From Ignavibacteriales bacterium (GTDB lineage Bacteria > Bacteroidota > Ignavibacteria > Ignavibacteriales > Ignavibacteriaceae), in NCBI GenBank assembly GCA_016714125.1, contig JADJNX010000002.1, positions 1 to 64,000 of the forward strand: a DNA stretch of 64,000 bases, given 5' to 3'. How positions within the stretch are numbered: the first letter of the stretch is position 1; each line of letters begins with the position of its first letter. Shown piece by piece: positions 29,423-40,660 of the stretch. A model generated the notes under the pieces. The model was given only the letters and a program-made list of their open reading frames with translations. It ran no database searches and was not told the origin of the DNA. Both the position numbers and the translations under genes were made by a program.

Positions 29423-30869
29423 ATGTTACAAGGCTCTAATTTTCTCTTTGCACGCACAAAAATTCTATGCACACTCGGACCGGCAACCGCTGATAAATCG
29501 GTAATTGCTGAAATGATAAGGGCAGGAATGGATGGAGTGCGGCTCAACTTTTCACACGGCTCCTACGATTTTTTTGACAACCTGTTTGCTAACATCCATG
29601 AAGCATGTGTAAATGAATCCACTTCCCTTGCGGTACTCGCTGATCTACAGGGACCAAAAATCCGAATAGGTGAACTATCAGAACCTGAAATTGAAATCAC
29701 CAATGGCGATTCGATTACAATTACTGTAAGGGATATTAAAGGTACCAAAGAGATTGTCTCCACCTCCTATAAACTTTTGGCACAGGATGCCAAGATTGGT
29801 GATATAATCCTGATCGATGACGGATTGATAAAACTTGAAGTAACTTCAAAAATGGACGATGCGGTTATTTGTGCGATAATCAATGGTGGAACACTCAAAC
29901 CTAAAAAAAGGGATGAATCTGCCGGGAATGCACCTTTCAACCCCCTCGGTAACTGAACAGGATCTTAAAAACCTTGAATATGTGTTTAAAAAACATCGTG
30001 TGGATTTTGTTGCCCTCTCCTTTGTTCGTAGTGCTTCAGATATTATAAAACTGAGAGCCTGGATGGCAGAAAGAGGATTTGATGCACCAATCATTTCAAA
30101 AATTGAGATGAAAGAAGCGGTTGTAAATTTTGAATGGATATTAAAAGTATCAGACGGAATAATGGTGGCTCGTGGTGATCTGGGAGTTGAAATGGCTCCA
30201 CATGAGGTACCTTTGATACAAAAAAACATAATAAAAAGATGCAACGCAGCCGGGAAACTGGTAATTACCGCCACCCAGATGCTTGAATCGATGGTTCACA
30301 ATCCCATTCCAACCCGTGCAGAAGCTTCTGATGTTGCTAATGCAGTTTGGGACGGAACAGATGTTGTGATGCTTTCAGCCGAAACTTCCGTTGGTAAATT
30401 CCCTGTTCGAACAGTGGATACGATGAACCAGATTGTGAGAAGTGCCGGTTTACATGCAAATTGGACAAGATCAATCGACTTTGACGATTCCGATGAATTT
30501 GAAGATCAGCTTTTTGATTCGGTTAATAAAGGAATTGTGCAGATGAGCAAAGAAGTGGATGCTGCTGCAATAGTTGTATTCACCGAAAAAGGGCGAACTG
30601 CTCAAAAACTCTCAAAATACAGACCAAATGCAAGAATCATTGCAATATCCGACCAGTTTAATACAATGAACAAACTTTGTCTTTATTGGGGTGTCTCATC
30701 GATGTTTATGCCCGATCTTGATCGTGATTCCGAAGAACTTATCGCCGAGGCAACGGAGATTATAACACTAACAGGTCATGTTAAAAAAGGTGATGTGGTG
30801 ATTTATACCTCAGGAGCCCCTGTTTCGGAAACCGGAAGAACAAACAAACTGAAGATATTTGTGATTTAG
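29423..30869 (+). CDS. pyk: Pyruvate kinase, one frameshift in an A7 tract
   Basis: Glycolytic enzyme converting phosphoenolpyruvate and ADP to pyruvate and ATP. The N-terminal barrel strand RTKILCTLGPATADK carries the phosphate-binding Arg, RLNFSHGSYDFFD the substrate Asn/Ser, then B-domain text; ISKIEMKEAV holds the catalytic Lys-Glu region, and TATQMLESM and DVVMLSAETSVGKFP close the site. Length is about 480 residues, normal for the family. The frame breaks at 29903-29909, where seven A precede GGG; six A would restore KPKKGMNLPG, a conserved sequence. This points to a homopolymer error. It is the first gene of a tight operon with a radical SAM gene 7 bases downstream. Confidence 0.95.
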
Positions 30870-30876
30870 GCAAAAA

Positions 30877-31902
30877 ATGCATGGAAAGTTAAATCACCAC
30901 CCCGCCAAATGGTGGGAGGTGACTCATTCAAATAAAATTCGGTGTACACTCTGTCCCCGGTTTTGTGATATCGGCGAAGGTCAAAACGGATTCTGCTTCA
31001 TACGAAAAAACCATGAAGGAGAATTAGTGACGATGGGTTATGGAAACACGACAGGTTTTGCAATTGATCCTATTGAGAAAAAACCGTTGAACCATTTTCT
31101 CCCTGCTTCCACAATTTTGTCATTTGGCACAGCAGGTTGTAACCTTGGTTGTAAATTCTGCCAAAACTGGTCAATCTCTAAGGCACAACTTGATCACGAC
31201 AACTCGTTTTACTCATCCCCTACCGATGTGGTTTCGCTCGCAAAAAAATATTCAACTCCCTCAATAGCTTTTACTTACAATGATCCTGTAATCTTTGGTG
31301 AATTTGCCGCCGATATCACAAAAATTGCTCAAGAGGAAGGGGTTCACACAGTATTTGTAACCGCAGGATATATAACCAAAACTGCCCGGGATGAAGTTTT
31401 TGCCGGTGCCTCTGCCGCAAACATTGACCTGAAAGCTTTCAGCGAGAGGTTTTATAAAAATCTTGCTTACGCTTCTTTAAAAGAGGTGCTTGATACGATA
31501 GTTTGGGTGAAGGAAAAAACCAATATCTGGCTTGAACTTACCACCCTTTTAATTCCAGGAGAGAATGATTCTCCTGAAGAATTAAAATCGATGTCAAAAT
31601 GGATAATCGAAAACCTTGGTGACAGGGTTCCCATCCATTTTACCGCTTTTCACCCCGATTTTAAGATTAGGGACATTCCTCCAACTCCTCCCAAATCCCT
31701 TAAAATTGCCAGAGAGATTGCTTTGGAAGCCGGACTTAAATATGTTTACACCGGGAATGTGCACGATCCCGAGGGTCAGACAACTTATTGCCCCGGATGT
31801 GGAGAAAAAGTAATCGAAAGAAACTGGCATACTGTAACAAAAAATCTACTTATCAATGGTAGTTGTCCATTTTGTTCAACAAAACTGGATGGTATCTTTT
31901 AA
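30877..31902 (+). CDS. amrS: AmmeMemoRadiSam system radical SAM enzyme
   Basis: A 341-residue radical SAM protein with the cluster-binding motif CNLGCKFCQ (about residues 89-97) in the family's typical FGTAGCNLGCKFCQNW context. Upstream is an additional Cys group CTLCPRFCDIGEGQNGFC, and the C-terminus has a zinc-ribbon-like pair CPGCGEK and CPFCSTK. This is the AmrS layout, of the three-gene AMMECR1-Memo-radical SAM system, whose product is not established. The AMMECR1 and Memo partners are not in the window. Its stop overlaps the start of the next gene (TAATG), so the two are probably translationally coupled. Confidence 0.88.
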   Translation: MHGKLNHHPAKWWEVTHSNKIRCTLCPRFCDIGEGQNGFCFIRKNHEGELVTMGYGNTTGFAIDPIEKKPLNHFLPASTILSFGTAGCNLGCKFCQNWSISKAQLDHDNSFYSSPTDVVSLAKKYSTPSIAFTYNDPVIFGEFAADITKIAQEEGVHTVFVTAGYITKTARDEVFAGASAANIDLKAFSERFYKNLAYASLKEVLDTIVWVKEKTNIWLELTTLLIPGENDSPEELKSMSKWIIENLGDRVPIHFTAFHPDFKIRDIPPTPPKSLKIAREIALEAGLKYVYTGNVHDPEGQTTYCPGCGEKVIERNWHTVTKNLLINGSCPFCSTKLDGIF

Positions 31903-32667
31903 TGTTAAGCCTCTCCTCGATTATTCTGGCTAAAAATGAAGAAAAGAATATTAAACGGTGCATAGAGTCTCAAATTGGGATTATTGATGAGATAATTGTT
32001 GTTATTGACTCGTCCACAACTGATAAAACCGAAGAGCTTGTTGATCAATTTCCGGGTGTTAAAAAGTTGATTACCGACTGGCGAGGATATGCCGAGACAA
32101 AACAAATCGGGGTTAAAGCCACCACAAATGACTGGATATTTTGGATCGATGCCGATGAGGCGATAACTCCCCGCTCCAAACTGAACTGCTAAAATGGAAA
32201 ATGAAACCCCCTCAACGGGAGTATATTCTGTCCCCAGAAAAGCGTGGTTCCTTGGCAGATGGATCAAACACTGTGGATGGTATCCGGGGAGAGTGCCGCG
32301 ACTTTTTAACAAAAATGAAGTGAAATTTAATGACAACCTTGTGCACGAGGGACTTGATTATGCCGACACTCCGGGAGAGTTAATAAATCCTCTAGATCAC
32401 TTTACTGATCCCTCCTCCGAACATTATTATAACAAGTTTAACCACTATACTACCCTTGCTGCAGATCAGTTGTATCAAAAGGGAAAAAAGGGAGGAATTT
32501 TCTCCGCTTACATAAGAGCATTATCCGTATTTTTGAAAATGTACTTCCTGAAATTAGGTTTTCTCGATGGTGCTCAGGGCTTTATTCTCTCTTTTTACTC
32601 TATGAACTATGTATTTACCAAATATGTAAAACTCTGGGAACGAAATGATAGCAGGCATAATAGCTAA
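31902..32667 (+). CDS. Glycosyltransferase family 2 (WaaE/KdtX-like), frameshifted
   Basis: Cytoplasmic inverting GT2 of the lipopolysaccharide core type. It starts LSSIILAKNEEKNIKRCIES, with the nucleotide-binding strand, and has DEIIVVIDSST and WIDADEAITP carrying the metal-binding DxD. The second half (in another frame) has FLGRWIKHCGWYPGRVPRLF and VHEGL, typical of the WaaE/KdtX group, followed by a C-terminal membrane-associated stretch around FLKLGFLDGAQGF. Two indels near 32180-32200 break it between the catalytic half and the rest, with all conserved text still present. It overlaps nadK by 23 bases. It probably adds a heptose or glucose to outer-membrane lipid; the sugar is not determined. 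Confidence 0.82.
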
Positions 32668-33524
32668 TACCGGAAAAGAAAATATTGCGGTTGCAACCGA
32701 AACTGTTGCAGATGTGCTTAAATTTGAACGATTTTGAATGCCTCATAAGCGATACAATTTTTGAACTTGCTTCGCCGGAGATGAAGGCTAAATTTACTTT
32801 CCTTAATGATGTTGAACTCATCGAAAACTCCGACATTATCATCTCTCTTGGTGGTGATGGAACCCTTCTGAACACTGCCTCAATGACACTTGACAGCGGA
32901 AAACCGATTGCCGGAGTAAACTTTGGGAAACTCGGTTTCCTCACAGAAATAAATAAAGACACCCTTAACGAAACCTTCAGAGAAATCAGAAACGGGGAAT
33001 ATTTCCTCGAAGAACGAATTGTCCTGAAGGGAGTCAGTGACGATCTTAATCATTGCTCCGTGTTGGGAATAAACGATATAGTGATTGAAAAAGGTGGTTG
33101 GCCCAAAATGATGGCAATAAACCTTTATGCCAATGGTGAACTCGTTTCCGAATTCTCCGCTGATGGTTTGATAATTGCCACACCAACAGGATCAACAGGT
33201 TATTCACTTTCTGCCGGTGGACCAATCGTTAACCCCCGTGCAGATGTAATAGTGATCAGTCCCATTTGCCCACACAGCCTGACCATGCGTCCACTGGTTC
33301 TTCCTGCGGACATGGTAATTACTGTGCAGATCAACTCCCATCCTGTTAAATTTTCAATAAACTGTGACGGACAAAGAGTAAATGAATTATCCTCCCCCTT
33401 TTCGATCGACATATCAAAAGGAGAAAAACCGCTCAGACTGATTCGAAGTAAAAAATCGAGTTATTTTAATGTATTGCGGAACAAACTCTATTGGGGCATC
33501 GACGCCCGCGAGGGGAAAAACTGA
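32645..33524 (+). CDS. nadK: NAD kinase, one frameshift near the start
   Basis: Phosphorylates NAD to NADP using ATP or polyphosphate. The catalytic GGDGTLL motif is at about residue 68, and TPTGSTGYSLSAGGPI, NPRADVIVISPICPHSLTMRPLVLP and the terminal YFNVLRNKLYWG match the family throughout. The true start is ATG 32645 (MIAGIIANTGKENIAVATET), with a one-base shift near 32725 before LNDFECLIS; the downstream ATG at 32685 in the second frame is not credible. It overlaps the GT2 gene and precedes the Lon-like gene by 61 bases. Confidence 0.93.
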
Positions 33525-33585
33525 ACTCATTTACATCAGGAAATTAAAAATTTGTTTTAGGACATACAGAGAACGAAAGAATTAA

Positions 33586-36056
33586 ATGAAACCTGTAGCT
33601 GCAAGGAAACATACTGAACTTAAACCATCTGCCTATAGATGGAAATGTAATCTATCAACATTTAAGTTTGAAACAACTGAAGAAATAGAACCTGTTGAAG
33701 GCATCATCGGTCAGGAAAGAGCAATTAAGGCTCTCAGGCTTGGTGTTGGTTTACATGCCTCAGGATATAATATATATATCGCGGGACTTGCGGGTACCGG
33801 AAAAGCCTCCACAGTAAGAAAAGTACTTGAACTGCTCGTGGACCAAAAGGCAAAACTTAAAGACTACTGTTATGTTAATAACTTCAGAAATCCCGATCAG
33901 CCTGTTCTCCTCACATTCCCTGCCGGGATGTCCCTTAAATTTAAATATGATGTAAATTCCCTCACGAGTCAACTTCGTGAAAGAATCCCACAAGTCCTTG
34001 AATCCGAAGTGCTGAATCAAAAAAGAAACGGTGTGTTAAACAAGTTTTCTGCTGCAGAAAGAGAACTTATCCAAAACTTTGAGGAGATGATTAACAAGGA
34101 TGGACTTACTCTCGCACAGGTTCAGCAAGAGGATGGAGTAAGACCTGAAATCATGCCGGTGATCAATAAAAAAGCTGTTATGATAACCGAACTCGAAAAT
34201 ATGATTACCAAAGGGGAACTCACAAAAAAGAAAGCACAGGAAATCTACGGGAAATATGCTGCAAGGCAACAGGACCTGATGATTCTCGTAAAAAAACATG
34301 TAAAATTGTCGCAGGATCTGCAAACAGAAGTTAGAGAACTTGAAAAAAATGAAACAGAGGGACTTGTTCACGCAGCGATGACCCACCTCAGAGAGACTTA
34401 CAAAGACAGCAAGACTTCAACCTGGCTCGACAGTTATGAAAAAGATATACTCGAAAATATTCCACTTTTTAAGGCGGCTCAGGCGGGAGGTGAAGCCTTC
34501 ATTGAAAATTTCCCCATCGACCCTTTCCGGGTTTACGATGTTAACATCGTGCTCGATAATGCGGGAATAAATGAAGTGCCGGTTGTGATAGAAACAGCCC
34601 CCGGCATGACAACTCTTTTGGAAACATCGAAAGAATTTCTGAACGAAAAGGCAACTTTTACGCCGATTTTATGAATATTAAAGCCGGTTCAATGTTAAGG
34701 GCAAACGATGGTTTTTTGGTTCTTAGAGTGAGCCACCTTTTTGAAGCGCCGGGAGTATGGAAAACTTTAAAAAGAATCCTGACTTACATGGAACTTGATA
34801 TTCAGGATAATCACATGTATTATCAGATGGCTCCCCTCTCCCTTAAACCCGAATCGATTCCCATCGATCTTAAAGTAATTTTGATTGGTAACTCTTACAT
34901 CTACCAATATCTGGCAGAGCGCGAGGATGATTTTAAAAAGATTTTTAAGGTTAAAGCTGAGTTTGACTACGAAGTTGATAAAACAAAAGATATTCTGATC
35001 GAATATGCTCATGTAATCAAAAAAATTATTAGAGAGGAGAACCTGCGAGAGTTTCACAAGTCGGCAATTGCTTCTGTTATGGAGATTGCAGCGCGTTATG
35101 CAGGTTCAAAATTGAAACTCACTTCCCGCTTTTCGATGCTTGCAGATGTTGTTCGTGAAGCCTCTTTTTGGGCAGGTGAAGACGGTTCCACAAAAGTCCG
35201 TTCAGAGCATGTAAGAGAGGCCTATTTGAATGCGCGGGAACGCCATTCACTTTGGGAAGAAAAATATTCTGAAATGATTGAAAATGAAAGAATTTTGCTC
35301 GAAGTATCGGGGAAAAGCATTGGTCAGGTGAACGGACTGGCAGTTTACGGGAATGAACTTGTCGCTTTTGGTAAACCGGTAAGAATAAGTTCTGCTGCGG
35401 CACCCGGAAATGGTGTGATCATAAATGTTGAGAAGGAATCCGGACTCAGCGGTAAAACCCATGACAAGGCCATTCTGATTATAACAGGCTTCCTAAGAGA
35501 AACTTTTTCCCATCTTGTGCCCCTCTCGGTGGCAGCAACCATAGTTTTTGAACAATCTTATGGCAATATCGATGGCGATTCCGCTTCAATCGCAGAAGTT
35601 GCGGTTATTATCTCCGCTATTTCCAAACTTCCAATTGATCAGGGAATTGCAGTAACAGGGTCGATCAATCAAAAAGGAGAGATTCAGCCAATTGGTGGTG
35701 TAAATGAAAAAATTGAAGGATTTTACAGATCATGTAAAACAAAAGGTTTTACAAAACAGCAGGGAGTAATAATCCCGGCTTCAAATGTTGATGATCTGAT
35801 GCTTGATGAAGAGATTCAGCTCGCCGCGAAAGAAGGAAATTTCCACATTTATCCGGTCGTTGGAATAAAAGATGCGTTGGAGATTCTCTTTGGTGTAAAA
35901 GCCGGCGACAAAAATGAGGAAGGCCACTATCAGAAAAATACAATTTATGGAATAACCGCTGACCAACTTAAAAGATGTATCATTTTGCCAAGGATCCGTT
36001 TTAAACTAAACAAACATCCTAAAACTGATACAAAAGATGCAACCCCGGCGGTTTAG
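33586..36056 (+). CDS. Lon-like AAA+ protease (LonB/LonC-type, no N-terminal LAN domain), one frameshift
   Basis: About 823 residues. The N-terminal AAA part has IIGQERAIKALRLG and a Walker A variant AGLAGTGKAS. A long insertion with coiled-coil-like helices (about 130-260) follows, then a second ATPase half after the frame change near 34671. The C-terminal Lon protease domain shows the catalytic Ser in DGDSASIAE and Lys in GGVNEKIEGF, in the usual order. The Lon-type N-terminal substrate domain is absent, so this is a distinct family from the lon at 38129-40598. It degrades proteins with ATP; targets are unknown. Its stop shares bases with the convergent dnaX stop. Confidence 0.88.
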
Positions 36057-37609
36057 TATTCGATAACCTGGAATTTTTCTTTTAAGAAGAGGATAAAAGG
36101 ATCTGTTTCCACTTTTTCCTCTTCCTCCACAGGTTTCCGTTTTGCAAGGGATGCAAAAAATTTCTTTTCTTGATGGAAATTTGGTAATTGTGGAATGGAC
36201 TCACTCTCCTGAAGGATATCGGGTTCAATAAACTCTTCAGGGGTTGGTTCCGCGATAAAATCAGGAACATCAATGTCAAAGTTCAAATCATTGTTGACTT
36301 CTGTAGTTTCTTCATTTGTAGTTTCCGTGCTGTTTTCCGGTACAGTTTTCTCAATCACCTCTTCGTTCTTCACAACAGGGATTTCGGGGATAACTACGGG
36401 TTCAGACTTTTTTTTTTCGTCCTCTGAAAATGAAGATATTGAGTGTTCGGGAGTGGGCAGATTCTGATTGCCTATTGCCGGAAGAGATGCCAGTTGGTGG
36501 ACGAGTCCCGAAATTGTTTGGGAAGTCTCAAATCCTGTTATCTGTGAAAGGGCAAGTTCCGACCGTAGTTTGTGATTCTGTGAAAAACGCAATTCCGTTG
36601 TCAGTTTGCTGATATAATTCATAATCCTTAACAAATCACCTTCCGAGAAATGACCAGCAAGAGATTTGTATTTCTCAAAATAAACTGCGGCACTTTCAAG
36701 TAGTGAAGTATCCTTAACCGCGGCAACTGAAAGAATATTCCGGAAGTGTTCAAGTAGCCCGTTAAAAAAATCGAAGAAGCTCCAACCATTTTTATAAATC
36801 TTGTCGCACACCAAAAAAGGCATCTTAAAGTCTTTGGTAATGAGTGCATCAGTCACTTCAAAATAGATATCCTCATCAATAAAGTTAAAAACTTTAATCA
36901 CCGATTCATAATCGATAACATCACCCGAATAAGCTGTCGCCTGATCAAAAAATGATTCTGCGTCACGCATTCCACCGTCTGCTTTTTTAGCAATCAAAGT
37001 GAGTGTTTTGTCGTCAATTGTGATATTTTCTTTGCTTGCAATATCACGCAGCCCGGCCTTTATTATATCAAGGGGGATTCGTCTAAAATCGTATCTTTGG
37101 CACCTTGAGATGATTGTAACAGGCACTTTATGTATATCTGTAGTGGCAAATATGAAGATTGTGTGGGCAGGTGGTTCTTCAAGCGTTTTGAGGAATGCGT
37201 TAAACGATTCCTTGGTAAGCATGTGAACCTCACCTATGATATACACTTTATATTTTGTGTTCACAGGTGCATATCTAACCGACTCGGTAAGTTGTCTCAC
37301 TTCGTCAATTCCACGGTTTGAAGCCGCATCTATCTCTATAAAATCCATCGATTGTCCCGAAGAGATAGCCAGACAGTTGGCACAAACATTACAGGGTTCA
37401 GAATTTTCGGGATTTAAACAGTTAAGTGATTTTGCAATTATGCGTGCAGTGGTTGTTTTTCCAACACCTCTTGGACCCGTAAGAAGATAAGCATGCGCTA
37501 TCCTTCCCCGTGCAATTGCATTTTTAAGAGTTACTGTAACATGGTCCTGACCAAGAACAGTATCAAATAACTGGGGTCTGTATTTTCGTGCGGAAACCTG
37601 AAAACTCAT
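36053..37609 (-). CDS. dnaX: DNA polymerase III gamma/tau subunit
   Basis: Clamp-loader ATPase of the replisome. A 518-residue protein with Walker A LTGPRGVGKTTTAR, the four-Cys zinc module (CLNPENSEPCNVCANC), sensor-type IDAASNRGIDEVR, LKTLEEPP and SRCQRYDFRRI, all canonical. The C-terminal 150 residues are acidic and low-complexity with no clear tau domains. The Walker B sequence reads IIGEVHML where gamma/tau proteins have IIDEVHML, an Asp to Gly change that would hurt ATP hydrolysis if real. It is the last gene of the minus operon lon-fRMsr-dnaX and ends overlapping the Lon-like gene stop. Confidence 0.95.
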   Translation of the reverse strand: MSFQVSARKYRPQLFDTVLGQDHVTVTLKNAIARGRIAHAYLLTGPRGVGKTTTARIIAKSLNCLNPENSEPCNVCANCLAISSGQSMDFIEIDAASNRGIDEVRQLTESVRYAPVNTKYKVYIIGEVHMLTKESFNAFLKTLEEPPAHTIFIFATTDIHKVPVTIISRCQRYDFRRIPLDIIKAGLRDIASKENITIDDKTLTLIAKKADGGMRDAESFFDQATAYSGDVIDYESVIKVFNFIDEDIYFEVTDALITKDFKMPFLVCDKIYKNGWSFFDFFNGLLEHFRNILSVAAVKDTSLLESAAVYFEKYKSLAGHFSEGDLLRIMNYISKLTTELRFSQNHKLRSELALSQITGFETSQTISGLVHQLASLPAIGNQNLPTPEHSISSFSEDEKKKSEPVVIPEIPVVKNEEVIEKTVPENSTETTNEETTEVNNDLNFDIDVPDFIAEPTPEEFIEPDILQESESIPQLPNFHQEKKFFASLAKRKPVEEEEKVETDPFILFLKEKFQVIEY

Positions 37610-37613
37610 AAAA

Positions 37614-38126
37614 TCACTTTACGGGGAATGGGATGGTCAAATTTGTAATTAAAACAGCTACCAATTGTTCAAGGTAAACCTTGTCGATTTCATCAAATGT
37701 GTTAAAACTTGTGCTATCGAGATCAAGCACTCCGATAAAGACAAAATCCTTAATAATTGGCACTACAATTTCGGAATTTGATTCTGAATCACAAGCTATA
37801 TGCCCGGGAAATTTGTGGACATCAGGAACAATTTCAGTCAACAAAGTCTCTGCAACCTTTCCGCATACTCCCCTGCCAAACTGAATTTGGGTACAGGCAA
37901 GTTTTCCCTGAAAAGGTCCAAGTACCAGTTTCCCATTGTCAACGAGGTAAAATCCAACCCAACTGACATCAGAAAAAACCTGATTTACGACAGCCACAAA
38001 ATTAGAGAGGGATGACAACCAGTGATCTTCCTGCTGAATTAAGTGGGGCATCTGTTCAAGAAGAATTTTATACCTCTCCTCTTTACTCTGCCCCAAAATC
38101 AATCCAGGATTTAATTCACTACTCAT
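37614..38126 (-). CDS. msrC: Free methionine-(R)-sulfoxide reductase (GAF domain)
   Basis: A single-GAF-domain protein of 170 residues that reduces free Met-R-sulfoxide using cysteine chemistry. It shows WVGFYLVDNGKLVLGPFQGKLACTQIQFGRGVCGKV (quoted in part: GKLACTQI and GRGVCGKV) and HIACDSESNSEIVVP, containing the three cysteines of the fRMsr fold in their usual places. It lies two bases after the lon stop and four bases before dnaX start, so it is co-transcribed. The pairing with a quality-control protease suggests a protein-damage or oxidative-stress setting, by inference. Confidence 0.9.
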   Translation of the reverse strand: MSSELNPGLILGQSKEERYKILLEQMPHLIQQEDHWLSSLSNFVAVVNQVFSDVSWVGFYLVDNGKLVLGPFQGKLACTQIQFGRGVCGKVAETLLTEIVPDVHKFPGHIACDSESNSEIVVPIIKDFVFIGVLDLDSTSFNTFDEIDKVYLEQLVAVLITNLTIPFPVK

Positions 38127-38128
38127 TA

Positions 38129-40598
38129 TCAGTTATAACTCTCAAGTGACGCAGGACGGGTGGTTTTACCCGGAGCAGGAGGTGTAAGATTTGCCAGCTC
38201 ACTTCTCTTTTGTGTTATAAACTCACTCCAGTGTGGAAAAACAATTGGAAGAGCATCACGCACCGACTCAACAGGAATTATGTTTAAGTCATTGGTGATA
38301 TTTGCCCTGATTTCAGCCACATCAGCTTTGTTGTCAGCAGGGATCAAAATAGTTGTGTAACCATTTCTTCTTGCTGCAAGCAATTTTTCATTTAATCCAC
38401 CAATCGGAAGAACTTCTCCCCTCAGGGTGATCTCACCTGTCATGGCAACAGCTTCATTCACAGGAATTCCGAGAAATGCAGAAAGCATTGCCATCACCAT
38501 TGTGATACCTGCTGAGGGACCATCTTTAGGAATGGCTCCTTCGGGAAGGTGAATATGTATCTCTTTGTTGAAAATAAAATCAGGAGAAAGACCAAAATAT
38601 TCAGAATTCGACCTGATAAAACTAAGACCTGCCTGAGCGGATTCTTTCATCACATCACCGAGTTGACCTGTGAGTGTAAGTTTTTCTTTGCCGTGCATAA
38701 CGGTAACATCCACTTTAAGGATATCACCACCAACGCTGGTCCAGGCGAGCCCGGTTACACTCCCAATTCGAGAAGTTTTGTCGTAAATATGTTTTTTTAT
38801 ATCTTGGAGCCCCCAGATATTTTTCAACAAGTTGCGGCGTAACGGTAATTTGTTTTTTTGCGTCTTTTGCAGAAGCCTGCAATTTGGCAACATAATCTTT
38901 TGCAACTTTTCGAAGAATGGCGGTAATTTCCCGCTCCATATTCCTGACACCCGACTCACGAGTGTAATTGGATATTAATTCGAGAATCGCCTCATCGTTA
39001 AATTTAATTCTTGCTTTAGTGAGACCATGGAGTTTTACTTGTTTTGGAATTATATGCCGTTTGGCAATCTCAAGTTTGTCAACTTCAAGATAACTAGACA
39101 GCTCAATTATCTCCATCCTGTCTTGAAGAGGCAGAGGTATATTATATCGAACATTTGCGGTGGTGATAAAAAGTACTTGAGAAAGATCGTAATCAACCTC
39201 CACATAGTGATCGTTGAACGCAAAATTTTGCTCGGGATCAAGCACCTCAAGCATGGCAGAAGAAGGATCACCTCTGAAATCAGAGCTTAATTTATCAATC
39301 TCATCGAGCAAAATCACCGGATTCACTGTCCCGGCCCGTTTCATCGCTTGTAATATTTTTCCCGGCATCGATCCGATATATGTCTTTCTATGGCCTCTGA
39401 TCTCAGCTTCATCCCTGACACCGCCAAGAGAGATTCTTACAAAATTTCTGCCGAGGGCTCTTGCAATTGATCTTCCAAGTGAAGTTTTTCCCACTCCCGG
39501 AGGTCCAACGAGACAAAGAATTTGACCACGCATGTTTTTAACAAGATTTAAAACAGCGATATGCTCAATTATTCTCTCTTTTGGTTTTTCAAGTCCAAAA
39601 TGGTCTTCATCAAGAATTTTCTGCACATGATTGATGTCAAGTTTGTCTTTTGTCCGTTTGATCCAGGGAACCGCGATAAGCCAGTCGAGATAATTCCTGA
39701 TTACTGTATATTCCGGTGACATCGGAGGAATTTTTGCGAGTTTGTTATACTCTTCAATCGCTTTGTCAACAACCTGTTCAGGCATTCCGGCAGATTCGAT
39801 ACTTTCGAGTAGTTTCTCTTCCTCTGAAAGAGCATCATCTTCACCAAGCTCTTCCTGTAGAATTTTTATCTGTTCCTGAATGATAAATTTTCTTTGGGTT
39901 TTTGCAATATTTTCCTGAACCTTGTGGTCGATCTCTTTTTCAACTTTGAGAATCTCCACTTCACCCCTTAACAACTTGATCAATTCGTAATATTGATCTT
40001 TTAATTTGTTTTTTTTCAGGATCTTTAATTTACTGTCGATTGCCTGATTAACATTTGCTGCTGCAAAATAGAGTTTTCGGTCCGGCTCGGTTATATTTTC
40101 AAATGAAACCAGAGTTTCGGCATTGATATTTTTATTCAGAGATGCATAGTCCTTAAAAGCTGTCTCAGCCTGTCTTAACAGGGCTGTAAGCTCCGCATCA
40201 TATACCGATTGCACTTCTTTGAGTTGAATCTCAGCTTCAAAATACTCAGTCTCACCGGTAAACCTTTTAATCCTGCCCATTACGAGACCGTCAACCACTA
40301 TCTTCAAAAGCCCATTGGGCAGTTTCATAGTCTGAACAATTTTAGCAATGGTCCCCTCACGGTAAAGTTCATCAGGACCCGGTTCATCTATACCCGAATT
40401 TTTCTGGGCTGCGAGGAAAATAAGTTTGTGATGGTTTAACGCATAATTTACTGCATTAATTGAGAGGTCTCTTCCCACCATTACAGGTGAGATCATGTAA
40501 GGAAAAATTACGAGGTCCCTGAGAGGGAGAACCGGAATAATTTCGGGTATCTCCACGGTAATGCTTTGTTCTTCTAACTCTTTAACGGGTTTGTTCAT
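38129..40598 (-). CDS. lon: ATP-dependent protease La (Lon), one frameshift
   Basis: About 820 residues. The N-terminal LAN substrate domain begins IPVLPLRDLVIFPYMISPV. The AAA+ ATPase shows Walker A GPPGVGKTSLGRS and Walker B VILLDEIDK, and the sensor region HRKTYIGSMPG. The proteolytic domain, in a second frame, has Ser in KDGPSAGITMV and Lys in GGLNEKLLA. The frame changes near 38820, between the ATPase C-terminus and the RIGSVTGLAWTSVGGDIL start of the protease domain, with nothing missing. It degrades damaged and regulatory proteins in the cytoplasm. It heads the lon-msrC-dnaX operon; a promoter and an inverted repeat lie upstream at 40628-40676. Confidence 0.94.
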
Positions 40599-40627
40599 AT
40601 TCTGCTATTTTGTGAAAAATCTAACCT

Positions 40628-40658
40628 GTAAAATACCAATAACCAGCGGCTTATTCAA
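40628..40658 (-). promoter_or_regulatory. Candidate promoter of the lon operon
   Basis: TTG (40656-40658), 20 nt, TATTTTAC (40628-40635), which matches TAnnTTTG in six of eight. It lies 30 bases from the lon start. Confidence 0.5.
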
Positions 40659-40660
40659 GG

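Noticed and set aside
31902..32667. Programmed frameshift in the GT2 gene
   Set aside because: No slippery sequence with a structure was seen; two separate indels are needed, which fits sequencing errors better.
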